From Bryobacterales bacterium (GTDB taxonomy: Bacteria; Acidobacteriota; Terriglobia; Bryobacterales; Bryobacteraceae): 64,000 nucleotides of DNA. Location of the stretch: contig PLOR01000026.1 in the NCBI GenBank assembly GCA_003142185.1, forward strand, positions 1 through 64,000, read 5' to 3'. Position numbers and translations under genes: made by a program. This document shows positions 36,779 through 45,239 of this stretch, one piece after another; positions within the stretch are counted from its first letter, which is position 1; the number at the start of each line of letters is the position of its first letter. Below the pieces are notes generated by a model. It searched no databases. It saw only the letters and a program-made list of their open reading frames with translations, and was not told the origin of the DNA.

Positions 36779-36798
36779 GGGCCGGGCATGCCCGGCCC
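36779..36798. repeat. Palindromic repeat, GGGCCGGGCATGCCCG family (copy 3)
   Basis: Perfect 20-bp palindrome GGGCCGGGCATGCCCGGCCC, followed by CTAC. It lies between recO and glyQ. The CTA of its flanking CTAC (36799-36801) is the recO stop codon TAG on the minus strand, so the repeat abuts the coding end. Confidence 0.7.
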
Positions 36799-37572
36799 CT
36801 ACGGATTCTCCAATAGTGGCGCCGTGATCAACCGGCGCTCTACGTGCGATTCAATTTGCTCCACCAGGAAGCGGCGCAGATCCGCCGCGGTGGCCTGGTT
36901 CCAAGCCGGTCCGGAAAGCTGCGCCACTGGCGTGCGCAGCATTTCCGCGGCGATGGCTCGCGATCCCGCGCTCAACTCCCGGTTGCTGCCGCCAAGCGTC
37001 TTCCGGCAATGGCCGCAAATCAGGCCCGCCCGGTCGCGGCTGAAAAACGCGCGCTCGGGAGCGTCCGCCTCGGGATCGTCGAGCAGGCTGCCGCAGCTCA
37101 AACACACGTGCAATTCCGGCAGCCATCCGGAAAGACGAACCGCCCACAGTGAAAAGTAAGCGACGGCCCGCCACGCACCGTTCCCGGCGGCAGTTCGCAA
37201 ATAATCCAGCACAGCCAGCAGAAGGCGGAAGAACTTCTCATTCGGCTCCGCGGCGGGCAACATCTGTTCGGTCACCTCCGCGAAGTAATCCAGCGCCACG
37301 CCGGCCCAGTAATCGGACGCCAGCCCGAATTGCGAGCGAATCAATTCGCAACCGTCCAGGCTGACCAGTTCGCGGGTTTCGCGTTGGAAATACGCCATCC
37401 GCACGTATGACAGCCGTTCCAGGCCGGCCCCGAACGCATTCTTCGGGCGCCGCGCCCGCTTGGCCACGCCGCGCAATTTCCCCTGATCCCGCGTAAGAAA
37501 GCTGACTACCAGGTCCGCCTCCTGAAGCGGGTAGGTACGCAGAACAAGAGCTTCGCTGACGCGCGCTGGCAC
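36799..37572 (-). CDS. recO: DNA repair protein RecO
   Basis: 257 residues from a GTG at 37572 ([21 protein letters not shown]); a longer frame reaches 37677 and the start is uncertain. An OB-fold N-terminus ([33 protein letters not shown]) is followed by helices and a four-cysteine zinc motif (CLSCG and CGHC). It mediates RecA loading with RecR. Its stop codon lies at the edge of a palindromic repeat. It is the upstream gene of the recO-glyQ-glyS-ppdK row. Confidence 0.9.
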   Translation of the reverse strand: MPARVSEALVLRTYPLQEADLVVSFLTRDQGKLRGVAKRARRPKNAFGAGLERLSYVRMAYFQRETRELVSLDGCELIRSQFGLASDYWAGVALDYFAEVTEQMLPAAEPNEKFFRLLLAVLDYLRTAAGNGAWRAVAYFSLWAVRLSGWLPELHVCLSCGSLLDDPEADAPERAFFSRDRAGLICGHCRKTLGGSNRELSAGSRAIAAEMLRTPVAQLSGPAWNQATAADLRRFLVEQIESHVERRLITAPLLENP

Positions 37573-37829
37573 ACGTGGAAATTTCAGAGTAACACAGTTG
37601 ATTTGCCTGTTCCCGGTGGGCCTGCCCGATTTCCGGTCACCGTGGCAAAGCTCACCAGCCAGTTCGATTGCAACCATTCATTCATCGTTATGTAACGGAA
37701 ATGAAACAATTTAGATGCTGCGCCAATGGGCAGGCGGCTTAAAATAGGTAGCATATGATGCGACAAGCCGCTGTTGCCCACCAGGTCGAGCAGCGCCGAA
37801 CCCGAATCAAGATTCTGAATGGTCCCGCC

Positions 37830-37997
37830 ATGAGCTGCGACGCGGCAGGCTGCCACGCGAAAGCCGCGTATCTGTTCCGCGAAGAAGATGGACCCATCGC
37901 AGCGTTTTGCGATGTTCATGCCGATGAATCCGCATCCAGGGCCGGCATCCCTCTACCGACATCCAAGATCACCATCCTCCGCACCATGTTGGGTTGA
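37830..37997 (+). CDS. Small Cys/His-containing hypothetical protein
   Basis: 55 residues from ATG 37830 (MSCDAAGCHAKAAYLFREED), with an in-frame ATG further upstream at 37755. Two cysteines and a histidine near the N-terminus (CDAAGCH) and a second C-x-x-H (FCDVH) could form a zinc-binding site. No ribosome binding site is evident. It lies between recO and ppk1. It is plausible as a real small gene but not certain. Confidence 0.4.
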   Translation: MSCDAAGCHAKAAYLFREEDGPIAAFCDVHADESASRAGIPLPTSKITILRTMLG

Positions 37998-38010
37998 GCG
38001 ATTCGCCGCC

Positions 38011-40212
38011 CTACGTTTTCTGGGCCGGCGGTTTCAGCCGTGCGTGATTGCGATCGCGCTTTTTGGGCGGGTCGCGGCGCTGCCGGATGAACCATTCCTG
38101 CGAGTTCACCTTTGATTTCGCGCCGCCCTTCCTGCGCGTGTAGACTCCGGTGGTGTTCATCTCCCGCGCTTTCACGTTGTCGGCCAGATATACCGCCAGC
38201 ACGTTGTCGCGCAGGTGTCGGATCATGGCCGGCTCCCGGATGGGCGCCAGCACTTCCACGCGATGGTCGATGTTGCGCGGCATCAGGTCGGCGCTGCCGA
38301 TGTAAATCTCTTCCTCGCCGCCGTTGCGGAAATAGAAAACACGGCTATGTTCCAGGAAGCGGCCGACAATGCTGATGACTTCAATGTGGTCGCTGACGCC
38401 CGGCACGCCGGGGCGCAGGCAGCAGATGCCGCGCACCAGCAACTGGATGTGCACCCCCGCTTGTGACGCCTTGTAGAGTGCGCGGATAATCTTGGAATCC
38501 ACCAGCGAATTCATCTTGAAGATCAGGTGCGCCTTCCCGCCGGACTTGGCGTGTTTGACTTCCCGCTCGATCAGGGCTTCGAACTTCGACCGCAGATTCA
38601 CCGGCGCCACCAACAGCTTCAGGTAGTCGGCCTTGTGCGAGTAGCCGGTCAGATAGTTGAACAGGTCGCTGACATCGTCGGCCACGGCTTCATCGCAGGT
38701 GAACAGGCCGATATCGGTATACAAATGAGCCGTCACGGCATTATAGTTGCCGGTGGAAAGGTGGACGTAGCGGGCGATGCGGTCTTTCTCGCGCCGCACC
38801 ACCAGCGCCACCTTGCAGTGGATTTTGAGGCCGATCAGCCCGTAGACCACGTGCACGCCAGTACGTTCCAGCGCGCGCGCCCATTCGATGTTGCTCTCCT
38901 CGTCGAAGCGCGCCTTGAGCTCCACCAGCGCGGCCACCTGCTTGTCTTCCTCCACCGCTTCGAGCAGCGCTTCCACCACCGGCGCGTTGCGGCCCACGCG
39001 GTACAGGCAGGTTTTGATGGCCAGCACGGCCGGATCGCGCGCCGCCTTGCGGAGGAATTCGATCACCGGCTGGAAGGAATCGAAGGGGTGGTGCAGCAGA
39101 ATATCGCGACTGCGGATCATGCCGAAAATGTCTTCCTCGTCGGAGCTTTCGGCCAGCTCGGGCGGGACCGCGGGCAGGAAAGGCGCATCGCGCAGGTCCG
39201 GCCGGTCCAGACCATGCAGGCTCATCAGGCGCTTCAGCGAGAGCGGCCGCGGCGAGCGGTAGACTTCGCTTGGCCCGATCTCGAGGTTGCTCATGAGAAT
39301 GTTGAGCATCGGGCCGGGCATGTCCGCGGTGACCAGCAGCCGGACCACGCTTTGGAAGCGCCGCTGGCGAAGACCCTCCTCGACGGTTTCGAGCAGGTCC
39401 TCGGCCTCCAGTTCCTTGATCGCCATATCCGCGTCGCGGGTGACGTGGAAGGGATGCGCCTCCAGAATCTCCATGCCGGGAAACAGCACGCCGAGTTGCG
39501 CGGCGATCACCTGCTCCAGCCACACCAAGTCGATCCGCCTGGGCCGGCCGCGCTTGGTGGCGGCCTTCGCGCTGGCGCTCACCGGCACCAGTTGCGGCAG
39601 CGAATCGGGCACTTTCACGCGCGCGAAGTGTTCGTTGCCCATGCGGTCGCGAATCGAAACCGCCAGGTTCAGGCTGAGATTCGAAATGTGCGGAAAGGGG
39701 CGGCCCGGATCGAAGGCGAGCGGCGTGAGCACCGGAAACACGGTTTCGTCGAAGTACCTGGCCGCTTGCTGGCGGTGGGTCTCGTTCAACTCGGCGTAGT
39801 CGTGAACGAAAATGCCCTGCTCGCGAAGCGCCTCCAGCAAGCGCTCCAGGGTGCGGTGCGCTTCGGCCAGCAACCGCTTCACCTCGCGCCGGATGGCTAC
39901 CAATTGCGCTCGCGGGCTCATCCCATCCGCGCCCGCTTCGAGCGAACCCGCCTCCAACTGCGCCGCCAGGCCCGCCACGCGCACCATGAAGAACTCGTCC
40001 AGGTTGGAGCCGAGAATCGAAAGGAACTTCACCCGCTCCAACAACGGGTTGGTTTCATCCTCGGCCTCCTCCAGCACGCGGCGCTGGAACGCCAGCAGGC
40101 TCAACTCGCGGTTCACGTACAGCGCCGGATCTTTCAGGTCCACCGGCGCCACAGCGGCGGTTTGGCGTGCAGCGCCGGACGCAGCGGCTTTAGCTTGCAT
40201 CTTCTTGGGCAT
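38011..40212 (-). CDS. ppk1: Polyphosphate kinase 1
   Basis: 733 residues from ATG 40212; an in-frame ATG at 40293 gives a 760-residue form. It makes polyphosphate from ATP. LYVNRELSLLAFQRRVLEEA, then VKFLSILGSNLDEFFMVRVAGL, is the N-terminal domain signature. Catalytic-domain landmarks include HHPFDSFQPVIEFL, LKIHCKVALVVRRE (phosphohistidine region) and HLSTGNYNA, with RDNVLAVYLADN near the end. The N-terminal extension (PKKMQAKAAASGA) is low complexity. It is divergent from the ABC transporter genes. Confidence 0.95.
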   Translation of the reverse strand: MPKKMQAKAAASGAARQTAAVAPVDLKDPALYVNRELSLLAFQRRVLEEAEDETNPLLERVKFLSILGSNLDEFFMVRVAGLAAQLEAGSLEAGADGMSPRAQLVAIRREVKRLLAEAHRTLERLLEALREQGIFVHDYAELNETHRQQAARYFDETVFPVLTPLAFDPGRPFPHISNLSLNLAVSIRDRMGNEHFARVKVPDSLPQLVPVSASAKAATKRGRPRRIDLVWLEQVIAAQLGVLFPGMEILEAHPFHVTRDADMAIKELEAEDLLETVEEGLRQRRFQSVVRLLVTADMPGPMLNILMSNLEIGPSEVYRSPRPLSLKRLMSLHGLDRPDLRDAPFLPAVPPELAESSDEEDIFGMIRSRDILLHHPFDSFQPVIEFLRKAARDPAVLAIKTCLYRVGRNAPVVEALLEAVEEDKQVAALVELKARFDEESNIEWARALERTGVHVVYGLIGLKIHCKVALVVRREKDRIARYVHLSTGNYNAVTAHLYTDIGLFTCDEAVADDVSDLFNYLTGYSHKADYLKLLVAPVNLRSKFEALIEREVKHAKSGGKAHLIFKMNSLVDSKIIRALYKASQAGVHIQLLVRGICCLRPGVPGVSDHIEVISIVGRFLEHSRVFYFRNGGEEEIYIGSADLMPRNIDHRVEVLAPIREPAMIRHLRDNVLAVYLADNVKAREMNTTGVYTRRKGGAKSKVNSQEWFIRQRRDPPKKRDRNHARLKPPAQKT

Positions 40213-40392
40213 GGGCGGTGGCTGCCGCACTTGCTTTGCGGCTCTACCACTTTCGCACGAAACCGGGGTTGCTTGCGTTACAAGCTCGATCATCCCTACA
40301 CCGATAGCCCCTGCGCATCACGCTTGCACGCCTTGCTTTGCCCCTGTTCACGGTGCTGTAACCCTGGCAGCCGCCGAACAACGGTATAAAGG

Positions 40393-41775
40393 ATGAGGGA
40401 CTCTTCGTCCCAATCCAGCGGCAAGGCAAAACGAGTGACACCAACGGCAGAGCCGATCATCCAGGCCCGCGCGATCGAGAAGTTTTATGGGCCTCCCGAG
40501 GCCCGCATCCAGGTGCTGGCAGCCACCGACCTGGCCGTCTATCCGGGCGAGATTCTGGCCCTGCTCGGGCCATCGGGCTCCGGCAAATCCACCATGCTGC
40601 GGATGCTCTCCGGCCTCGCGCCGCCCTCGTCGGGACAGGTGCTGTGGCACGGCCAGCCGGTGGCGGGCCCGTGCGAGAACGTCTCCATCGTCTTCCAGAG
40701 CTTCGCGCTGTTCCCGTGGCTGACCGTGCTCGACAATGTGGAAGCGCCGCTCAAGGCGCGCGGCGTCGCGAGGACGGAGCGCATGAAGCGCGCCCTGCGC
40801 ATTCTCGATTCGGTGGGCTTGGACGGCTTCGAGCAGGCCTATCCCAAGGAGCTTTCCGGCGGCATGAAGCAGCGCGTCGGCTTCGCTCGCGCGCTGGTCG
40901 TCGAGCCGGAAGTGCTCTTCATGGACGAACCTTTCTCCGCCCTCGACGTGCTCACCGCGGAAAACCTGCGCTCGGAGCTTCTGGAACTATGGGACGGCAA
41001 GAAGATGCCTACGCGCGCCGTCTTCATCGTCACCCACAACATTGAAGAAGCGGTGACGCTGGCCGACCGCGTGGTGGTACTGGGAAAAAATCCGGGTCAC
41101 GTCCGCACGGATTTTCGCGTCGCCATGCCGCGGCCGCGCGACCATCAGGACCCTCCCTTCCTGGAAGCCGTGAATTACATCTACCGCGTGCTCACGCAGC
41201 CCGACCTGGTGCCCACGCCGCAGCCCGAGCATGAAGCCGCTCCGGCGGCCGGCGCCGCGCGCGCCAAGTATCCGATGGTGCCGCACGCCCGCCCAGGCGG
41301 AATCGCCGGTCTGTTGGAACTATTGGTCGACCGCGAAGGCCGCGACGGGATCCACCACCTGGCGGACGATCTGGCCTTTGAGATCGACGATTTGCTGCCG
41401 ATCGTCGAAGCCGCCTCCCTGCTGGGTTATATCCATGTGAAGGAAGGCGACGCGGAGATCACGCCCGAGGGAAAGCGTTTCGCCGAAGCCGGCATCCTGC
41501 GCCGCAAGGAACTCTTCCGCGTGGCCGCCGAGCGCGTTCCGCTGATCCGCCAGATCAATCGCGCGCTGGCCAGCAAAGCCGACCACTCCATGCCCGCCGA
41601 TTTCTTCCACGACCTGCTGGACGAGCATTTCAGTGAAGAGGAAACCGAGCGGCAGCTTGAAACCGCCGTCAACTGGGGCCGCTACGCCGAGCTGTTCGAC
41701 CGCGATTCCTCCGGCCGCTTCTTCATTCCCGAAGAAACGCCGCAGCCGGCGGGCGATGAGGTGGGCAGCCACTGA
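40393..41775 (+). CDS. Anion-type ABC transporter ATPase with AAA-associated C-terminal domain
   Basis: 460 residues (ATG 40393; a GTG at 40435 is an alternative start). The ATPase of the nitrate/sulfonate/taurine type has Walker A LLGPSGSGKSTM, VFQSFALFPWLTV, signature LSGGMKQRVGFARAL and Walker B VLFMDEPFSALD. After about residue 295 comes a domain like PF09821 (PGGIAGLLELLVDREGRDGIHHLADDLAFEIDDLLP), with AEITPEGKRFAEA. The stop overlaps the permease start by one base. No substrate-binding protein is next to it, so the transported anion is unknown. Confidence 0.93.
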   Translation: MRDSSSQSSGKAKRVTPTAEPIIQARAIEKFYGPPEARIQVLAATDLAVYPGEILALLGPSGSGKSTMLRMLSGLAPPSSGQVLWHGQPVAGPCENVSIVFQSFALFPWLTVLDNVEAPLKARGVARTERMKRALRILDSVGLDGFEQAYPKELSGGMKQRVGFARALVVEPEVLFMDEPFSALDVLTAENLRSELLELWDGKKMPTRAVFIVTHNIEEAVTLADRVVVLGKNPGHVRTDFRVAMPRPRDHQDPPFLEAVNYIYRVLTQPDLVPTPQPEHEAAPAAGAARAKYPMVPHARPGGIAGLLELLVDREGRDGIHHLADDLAFEIDDLLPIVEAASLLGYIHVKEGDAEITPEGKRFAEAGILRRKELFRVAAERVPLIRQINRALASKADHSMPADFFHDLLDEHFSEEETERQLETAVNWGRYAELFDRDSSGRFFIPEETPQPAGDEVGSH

Positions 41776-43499
41776 TGGCCTTTCCGCAACTGGGCCGGTC
41801 GCTAATGCGGGAACGCAGTTGGTCCGTCCTGGTGGACCTGCTGGTCTTCGCGGCGATCCTGGCCGGCATCTATGCGGTGCTCGCCACGGTGAAGTACTGG
41901 ATGGGCGTGGTGACTCCGGCCGCCCACATCTCGCGGTCGCCCGCGGCGCTGCCCGCTTACGCCTTCTACTCGCTGGTGCGCATGGCCGTCGCGTACGTGC
42001 TGAGCCTGGTATTTGCGGTCGCCTACGGTTACATCGCCGCTAACAACCGTCGCGTGGAGATGGTGATGATCGCCGTGCTGGATATCTTGCAGTCCATCCC
42101 GGTACTGAGCTTTCTCCCCAGCGTCATGCTCGCCATGGTGGCGCTGTTTCCCACCCGGCAGTTGGGTGTGGAGTTGGGTTCGATCGTGCTCATCTTCACC
42201 GGCCAGGTGTGGAACATGGCATTCAGCTTCTATTCCTCGCTCAAATCCATCCCGCGCGAGTTGCGCGAGGCCGCCCTCATCAACCGCTTCAGCGCCACTC
42301 AGCGCTTCGTGGAACTGGAGCTGCCCTTCGGCACCATCGGCCTGGTGTGGAACTCCATCGTCTCGGTGGCCGGCGGGTGGTTCTTCCTGATGGCGTGCGA
42401 AATGTTCGTGCTGGGCAACCACGATTTCCGCCTGCCCGGCCTGGGCTCCTACCTCCAGACGGCGTCGAGCGCCGGCGATACGGCGGGAATCCTGTGGGGC
42501 CTCACCGCCATGATCGCGGTGATTGTCCTGATCGATCAACTGGTGTGGCGGCCCGCCATCGCGTGGTCGGATAAGTTCAAGATGGAGCAGGTGGAGAGCG
42601 CCGCGGAGGTCACTTCGCCCATTCTGCATCTGTTGCGCAACTCGGATGTCTCGCGTTGGGTCGAGAAGCGCGCCGTGGAGCCGCTCTGGGAGCGGCTGAC
42701 TACCAGCCCTCCGCGTGTGGTTTCAGCGCCGGCCGCCCGGAAGAAAAACCGCGGCCGAGTGGTTGGCGTCGTCCTGCTGCTGGCGCTGGCGGTAGCCGTG
42801 CCATACCTGCTGGTGAAAGCCGCGCTGCTGCTGAAGGGTCTTCCGAGCGCGGAACTGCTCGCGACGCTCGAGGCGGCAGCTGCGAGTTTCGGACGCGTGG
42901 CCGCGTCGCTCGGGATCGCGTCGCTGTGGGCCATTCCAGCGGGAGTCGCCATCGGATTCAACCCGCGCTTGTCGAAAGTCGCGCAGCCGCTGGCGCAGAT
43001 TGCGGCCTCGGTTCCCGCCACCGCGCTCTTCCCGGTGGTGCTGCTGGGCCTGGTGCGGCTGGGCGGCGGGTTGGGCGTGGGCTCCATCATCCTCATGCTG
43101 CTCGGCACGCAGTGGTACATCCTATTCAACGTGATCGCCGGCGCCATGGCCATCCCCACCGAACTGCGCGAAGCGGCCTCGGTTTTCCGATTCACCCGCT
43201 GGCAGCGCTGGCGGACGCTGATTCTGCCGGGCATCTTTCCCTACCTGGTAACCGGCCTGGTGACGGCCTCGGGCGGCGCATGGAATGCCAGCATCGTGGC
43301 CGAATATTTCCACTTCCAGGGCAAGACCATGAGCACGCTGGGGCTGGGCGCGCAAATCAGCGCCGCCACCGATTCCGGCAACAGCCAACTGCTGCTGGTT
43401 TCCACGATTGTGATGGCGATGCTGGTAGTATGCGTCAACCGCCTGGTGTGGCGCCCGCTATACCGCCTGGCCGGATCGCGGTATAGGCTGGATAGCTGA
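41775..43499 (+). CDS. ABC transporter permease, duplicated (two fused permease domains)
   Basis: 574 residues, about twice a normal NitT/TauT permease. Two BPD-transp domains are fused: the first with ELREAALINRFSATQRFVELELPFG (the EAA loop), the second with ELREAASVFRFTRWQRWRTLILPG. Each has about six membrane helices, separated by a linker near 270-330. This matches the COG4986-like anion transporter with a duplicated permease. It overlaps the ATPase gene by one base; the pair divides the import task with an unlinked binding protein. Confidence 0.92.
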   Translation: MAFPQLGRSLMRERSWSVLVDLLVFAAILAGIYAVLATVKYWMGVVTPAAHISRSPAALPAYAFYSLVRMAVAYVLSLVFAVAYGYIAANNRRVEMVMIAVLDILQSIPVLSFLPSVMLAMVALFPTRQLGVELGSIVLIFTGQVWNMAFSFYSSLKSIPRELREAALINRFSATQRFVELELPFGTIGLVWNSIVSVAGGWFFLMACEMFVLGNHDFRLPGLGSYLQTASSAGDTAGILWGLTAMIAVIVLIDQLVWRPAIAWSDKFKMEQVESAAEVTSPILHLLRNSDVSRWVEKRAVEPLWERLTTSPPRVVSAPAARKKNRGRVVGVVLLLALAVAVPYLLVKAALLLKGLPSAELLATLEAAAASFGRVAASLGIASLWAIPAGVAIGFNPRLSKVAQPLAQIAASVPATALFPVVLLGLVRLGGGLGVGSIILMLLGTQWYILFNVIAGAMAIPTELREAASVFRFTRWQRWRTLILPGIFPYLVTGLVTASGGAWNASIVAEYFHFQGKTMSTLGLGAQISAATDSGNSQLLLVSTIVMAMLVVCVNRLVWRPLYRLAGSRYRLDS

Positions 43500-43805
43500 A
43501 GCCGTCCGCGGCGCGGGCTGTCAAGCCTGATGTGTCAGGCCCCCGACCTGCCCCACCGTCAGCGCGAGTCGACTTGAATGTAGGCGTCGACGCGCAGGCC
43601 GACGGGGATTGGCTTGGCCGGGGTCGAGTTCCACCAGCGTTTCCAGAATCCTGGCGAGGAACCCAAGAAACATCCCGAACTGAAGCGCAATCGGCACCAA
43701 GGCAAAAATGATGCCCGTCAGGGCCACAGTCAGCCGGACCTTATCGTGAAATAGATTCGCCGCGACCGAAGAGAGCGGTCGGTACGGTTGTCACGGAAAA
43801 AGTCC
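43500..43805. other. Intergenic remnant region including half a palindromic repeat
   Basis: About 305 bases. A minus-strand frame (43521-43727) begins with a hydrophobic stretch but lacks a start signal and conserved pattern. At 43762-43780 is a right-half copy of the CCGCTCCCT palindrome family, and the flanking TCGGTACGGTTGTCAC resembles the bases following copy 2 at 31118-31133. Confidence 0.4.
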
Positions 43806-44294
43806 CTATGCAGCCGGCGGCGGCGCTTCCGCATGGTTGAGAACCGGAGCGGAGAGGGGGCTATAGAGAACGTCCGCCAGCCTGCGGTGGCTGCGCACGC
43901 GTTCGCGCAATCCCAGCCGATGGATGATGCGGCCCACATGGTCCGGATCGTATTGAATGCCGAAGCGGGCCCGTATGGCGCCGGCGAAGCGCACAGTGGT
44001 CCAGCGGTCGGTCTGGAAGCCGGCGGTGCGCGGACCGGAACGGTAGAGTTCGGCTGCCAACTGCAATTGTTCGGCGTTGAGGCGGCTGGGGCGGCCCGGA
44101 GCGCGCCGTTTGCGCATCCCGTCCATCCCTCTTCCACTTAATGCTTGATGCCAGCGCGAAGCCGTGGTGCGGCTCACGCCGAATTTTCGGGCAACCTGGG
44201 ACTGGGTGAGCCCCCTCTGCAGGTCTTGTGCGGCCGACAAGCGCCTGCTTTCCATTTCGTCGCGAGTCAGAATGCCTTGTGCGGCTGTCTCCAT
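43806..44294 (-). CDS. Orphan winged-HTH protein, IS630-transposase N-terminal type
   Basis: 162 residues from ATG 44294, preceded by GAGGAAT. Residues about 10-60 are an HTH-23-like domain (SAAQDLQRGLTQSQVARKFGVSRTTASRWHQALS). After a basic linker (MRKRRAPGRPSRL) comes an HTH-33-like winged helix (WTTVRFAGAIRARFGIQYDPDHVGRIIHRLGL). The DDE nuclease domain of IS630 transposases is missing: the frame ends soon after SAPVLNHAEAPPPAA. It is either a fragment of an insertion sequence or a regulator derived from one. No terminal inverted repeats could be found by eye. Confidence 0.7.
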   Translation of the reverse strand: METAAQGILTRDEMESRRLSAAQDLQRGLTQSQVARKFGVSRTTASRWHQALSGRGMDGMRKRRAPGRPSRLNAEQLQLAAELYRSGPRTAGFQTDRWTTVRFAGAIRARFGIQYDPDHVGRIIHRLGLRERVRSHRRLADVLYSPLSAPVLNHAEAPPPAA

Positions 44295-44458
44295 ATTCCT
44301 CGCGCGGTATCGGTAATCGCCAGAGCGATACCAGAATAGCCAAAAAACATTCAAGATGCAAATTGTTTTTTGCGGAGCGGTGGTGGCAAGGGATCAAACC
44401 GGGCCGAAAGTTAACACGGAAGCATGGCCAAGGCTGGCCGGGGTGTGTTCCCTTCTTC

Positions 44459-44492
44459 TGGCTCCCCGTCGTGGAATCGTTTCGAACTTTGG
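44459..44492 (+). repeat. Left direct repeat flanking vapBC (tRNA-3'-end-like)
   Basis: 34 bases that match 45385-45418 at 31 positions, including the 17-mer TGGCTCCCCGTCGTGGA. Its complement has a T-loop-like GTTCGAA and ends GGGGAGCCA, like a tRNA acceptor end with CCA. A weaker third copy lies at 48511-48543. Confidence 0.65.
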
Positions 44493-44565
44493 CGGCATGC
44501 CGGCATCGTCGATGCGCGCGCTTTTCCAGTCACTGATACTTGCCATGGTTCCCTGGGTGTAGCGC

Positions 44566-44599
44566 TTGACACCACGATAGGTAAGACGGTATCTTACCT
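44566..44599 (+). promoter_or_regulatory. VapBC promoter with inverted-repeat operator
   Basis: TTGACA at 44566-44571, then 17-18 bases, then a -10-like TATCTT at 44590-44595. An 8-bp perfect inverted repeat AGGTAAGA (44579-44586) and TCTTACCT (44592-44599), with a 5-nt loop, overlaps the -10 box and ends 2 bases before the antitoxin ATG. It is placed where an autorepressing VapB would bind. Confidence 0.6.
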
Positions 44600-44601
44600 G
44601 C

Positions 44602-44832
44602 ATGAAGACGACCGTCTCCTCCAAGGGCCAAATCGTCCTGCCGGCAGAGTTCCGGCGGATGGACCGTATCGAACCGGGGCAGGAGTTCGACGTCGAGCGT
44701 GTCGATCGTGGAGACTATCGCCTCGTCCGGCTTGCGGCTCCGCCGAACGAGGGCGCCATTGCATGGCTGCTCGCCTGTCCGCAGAAGGACTTCTTCGTTC
44801 CCATCGACTCTGAGTCGACGGATGCGCTGTGA
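44602..44832 (+). CDS. vapB: AbrB/MazE-type antitoxin of the VapBC pair
   Basis: 76 residues from ATG 44602. MKTTVSSKGQIVLPAEFRRMDRIEPGQEFDVERVD is the swapped-hairpin AbrB/MazE DNA-binding domain. The C-terminal half (EGAIAWLLACPQKDFFVPIDSES) probably wraps the toxin. It overlaps the PIN gene by 4 bases (GTGA). It sits between two direct repeats with its toxin, and an inverted repeat upstream suggests autoregulation. Confidence 0.9.
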   Translation: MKTTVSSKGQIVLPAEFRRMDRIEPGQEFDVERVDRGDYRLVRLAAPPNEGAIAWLLACPQKDFFVPIDSESTDAL

Positions 44833-45239
44833 AGTACTTGGTCGATGCCAACGTTCTGAGTGAGCCGACGAAACCAACGCCCGATCCGCGGGTCGTTGCG
44901 TGGCTTCGCGCACATGAGCCCGATGTCGCCGTCGATCCCGTCATTCTCGGCGAACTCCGATTCGGGATTCTAATCCTTCCCAAGGGAAAGAAGCGGGCCG
45001 CCCTGGAACGTTGGTTCGACGCGGGCGTCGGGGTTCTCCACTGTCTTCCCTGGGACGCGGACACGGGGCTGAAATGGGCGGAACTGCTGGCGAGTCTTCG
45101 CACCACGGGGAAAGCCATGCCAATCAAGGATAGCCTCATCGCGGCGACGGCCCTCGTCCACGGTCTGGCGGTTGCCACGCGAAATCGTGCTGATTTCGTC
45201 AACGCTGGCGTGCGTATCGTCGATCCATTCGTTGGTTGA
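44829..45239 (+). CDS. vapC: VapC-type PIN ribonuclease toxin
   Basis: 136 residues from a GTG at 44829. The PIN acidic residues are Asp6 in YLVDANVLSE, Glu42 in VILGELRFGI, Asp101 in MPIKDSLIAATAL and Asp122 in TRNRADF, all at the expected spacing. It should cleave RNA (tRNA or rRNA) when free of VapB. It is translationally coupled to vapB. The cassette ends about 145 bases before the right direct repeat. Confidence 0.92.
   Translation: MKYLVDANVLSEPTKPTPDPRVVAWLRAHEPDVAVDPVILGELRFGILILPKGKKRAALERWFDAGVGVLHCLPWDADTGLKWAELLASLRTTGKAMPIKDSLIAATALVHGLAVATRNRADFVNAGVRIVDPFVG

Larger units (their letters stand above)
44295..44601. other. Upstream region of vapBC with left flanking direct repeat
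   Basis: About 300 bases. It contains the left tRNA-3'-end-like direct repeat (44459-44492) and the promoter/operator of the VapBC pair at its right end (44566-44599). No gene is supported. Confidence 0.5.

Noticed and set aside
38527-40389. 620-residue plus-strand frame
   Set aside because: It is antisense to ppk1, whose protein is clearly real; G+C-rich codons keep antisense frames open.
43521-43727. 68-residue minus-strand hydrophobic frame
   Set aside because: No start signal, no recognisable family, and it lies in a region of repeat debris.
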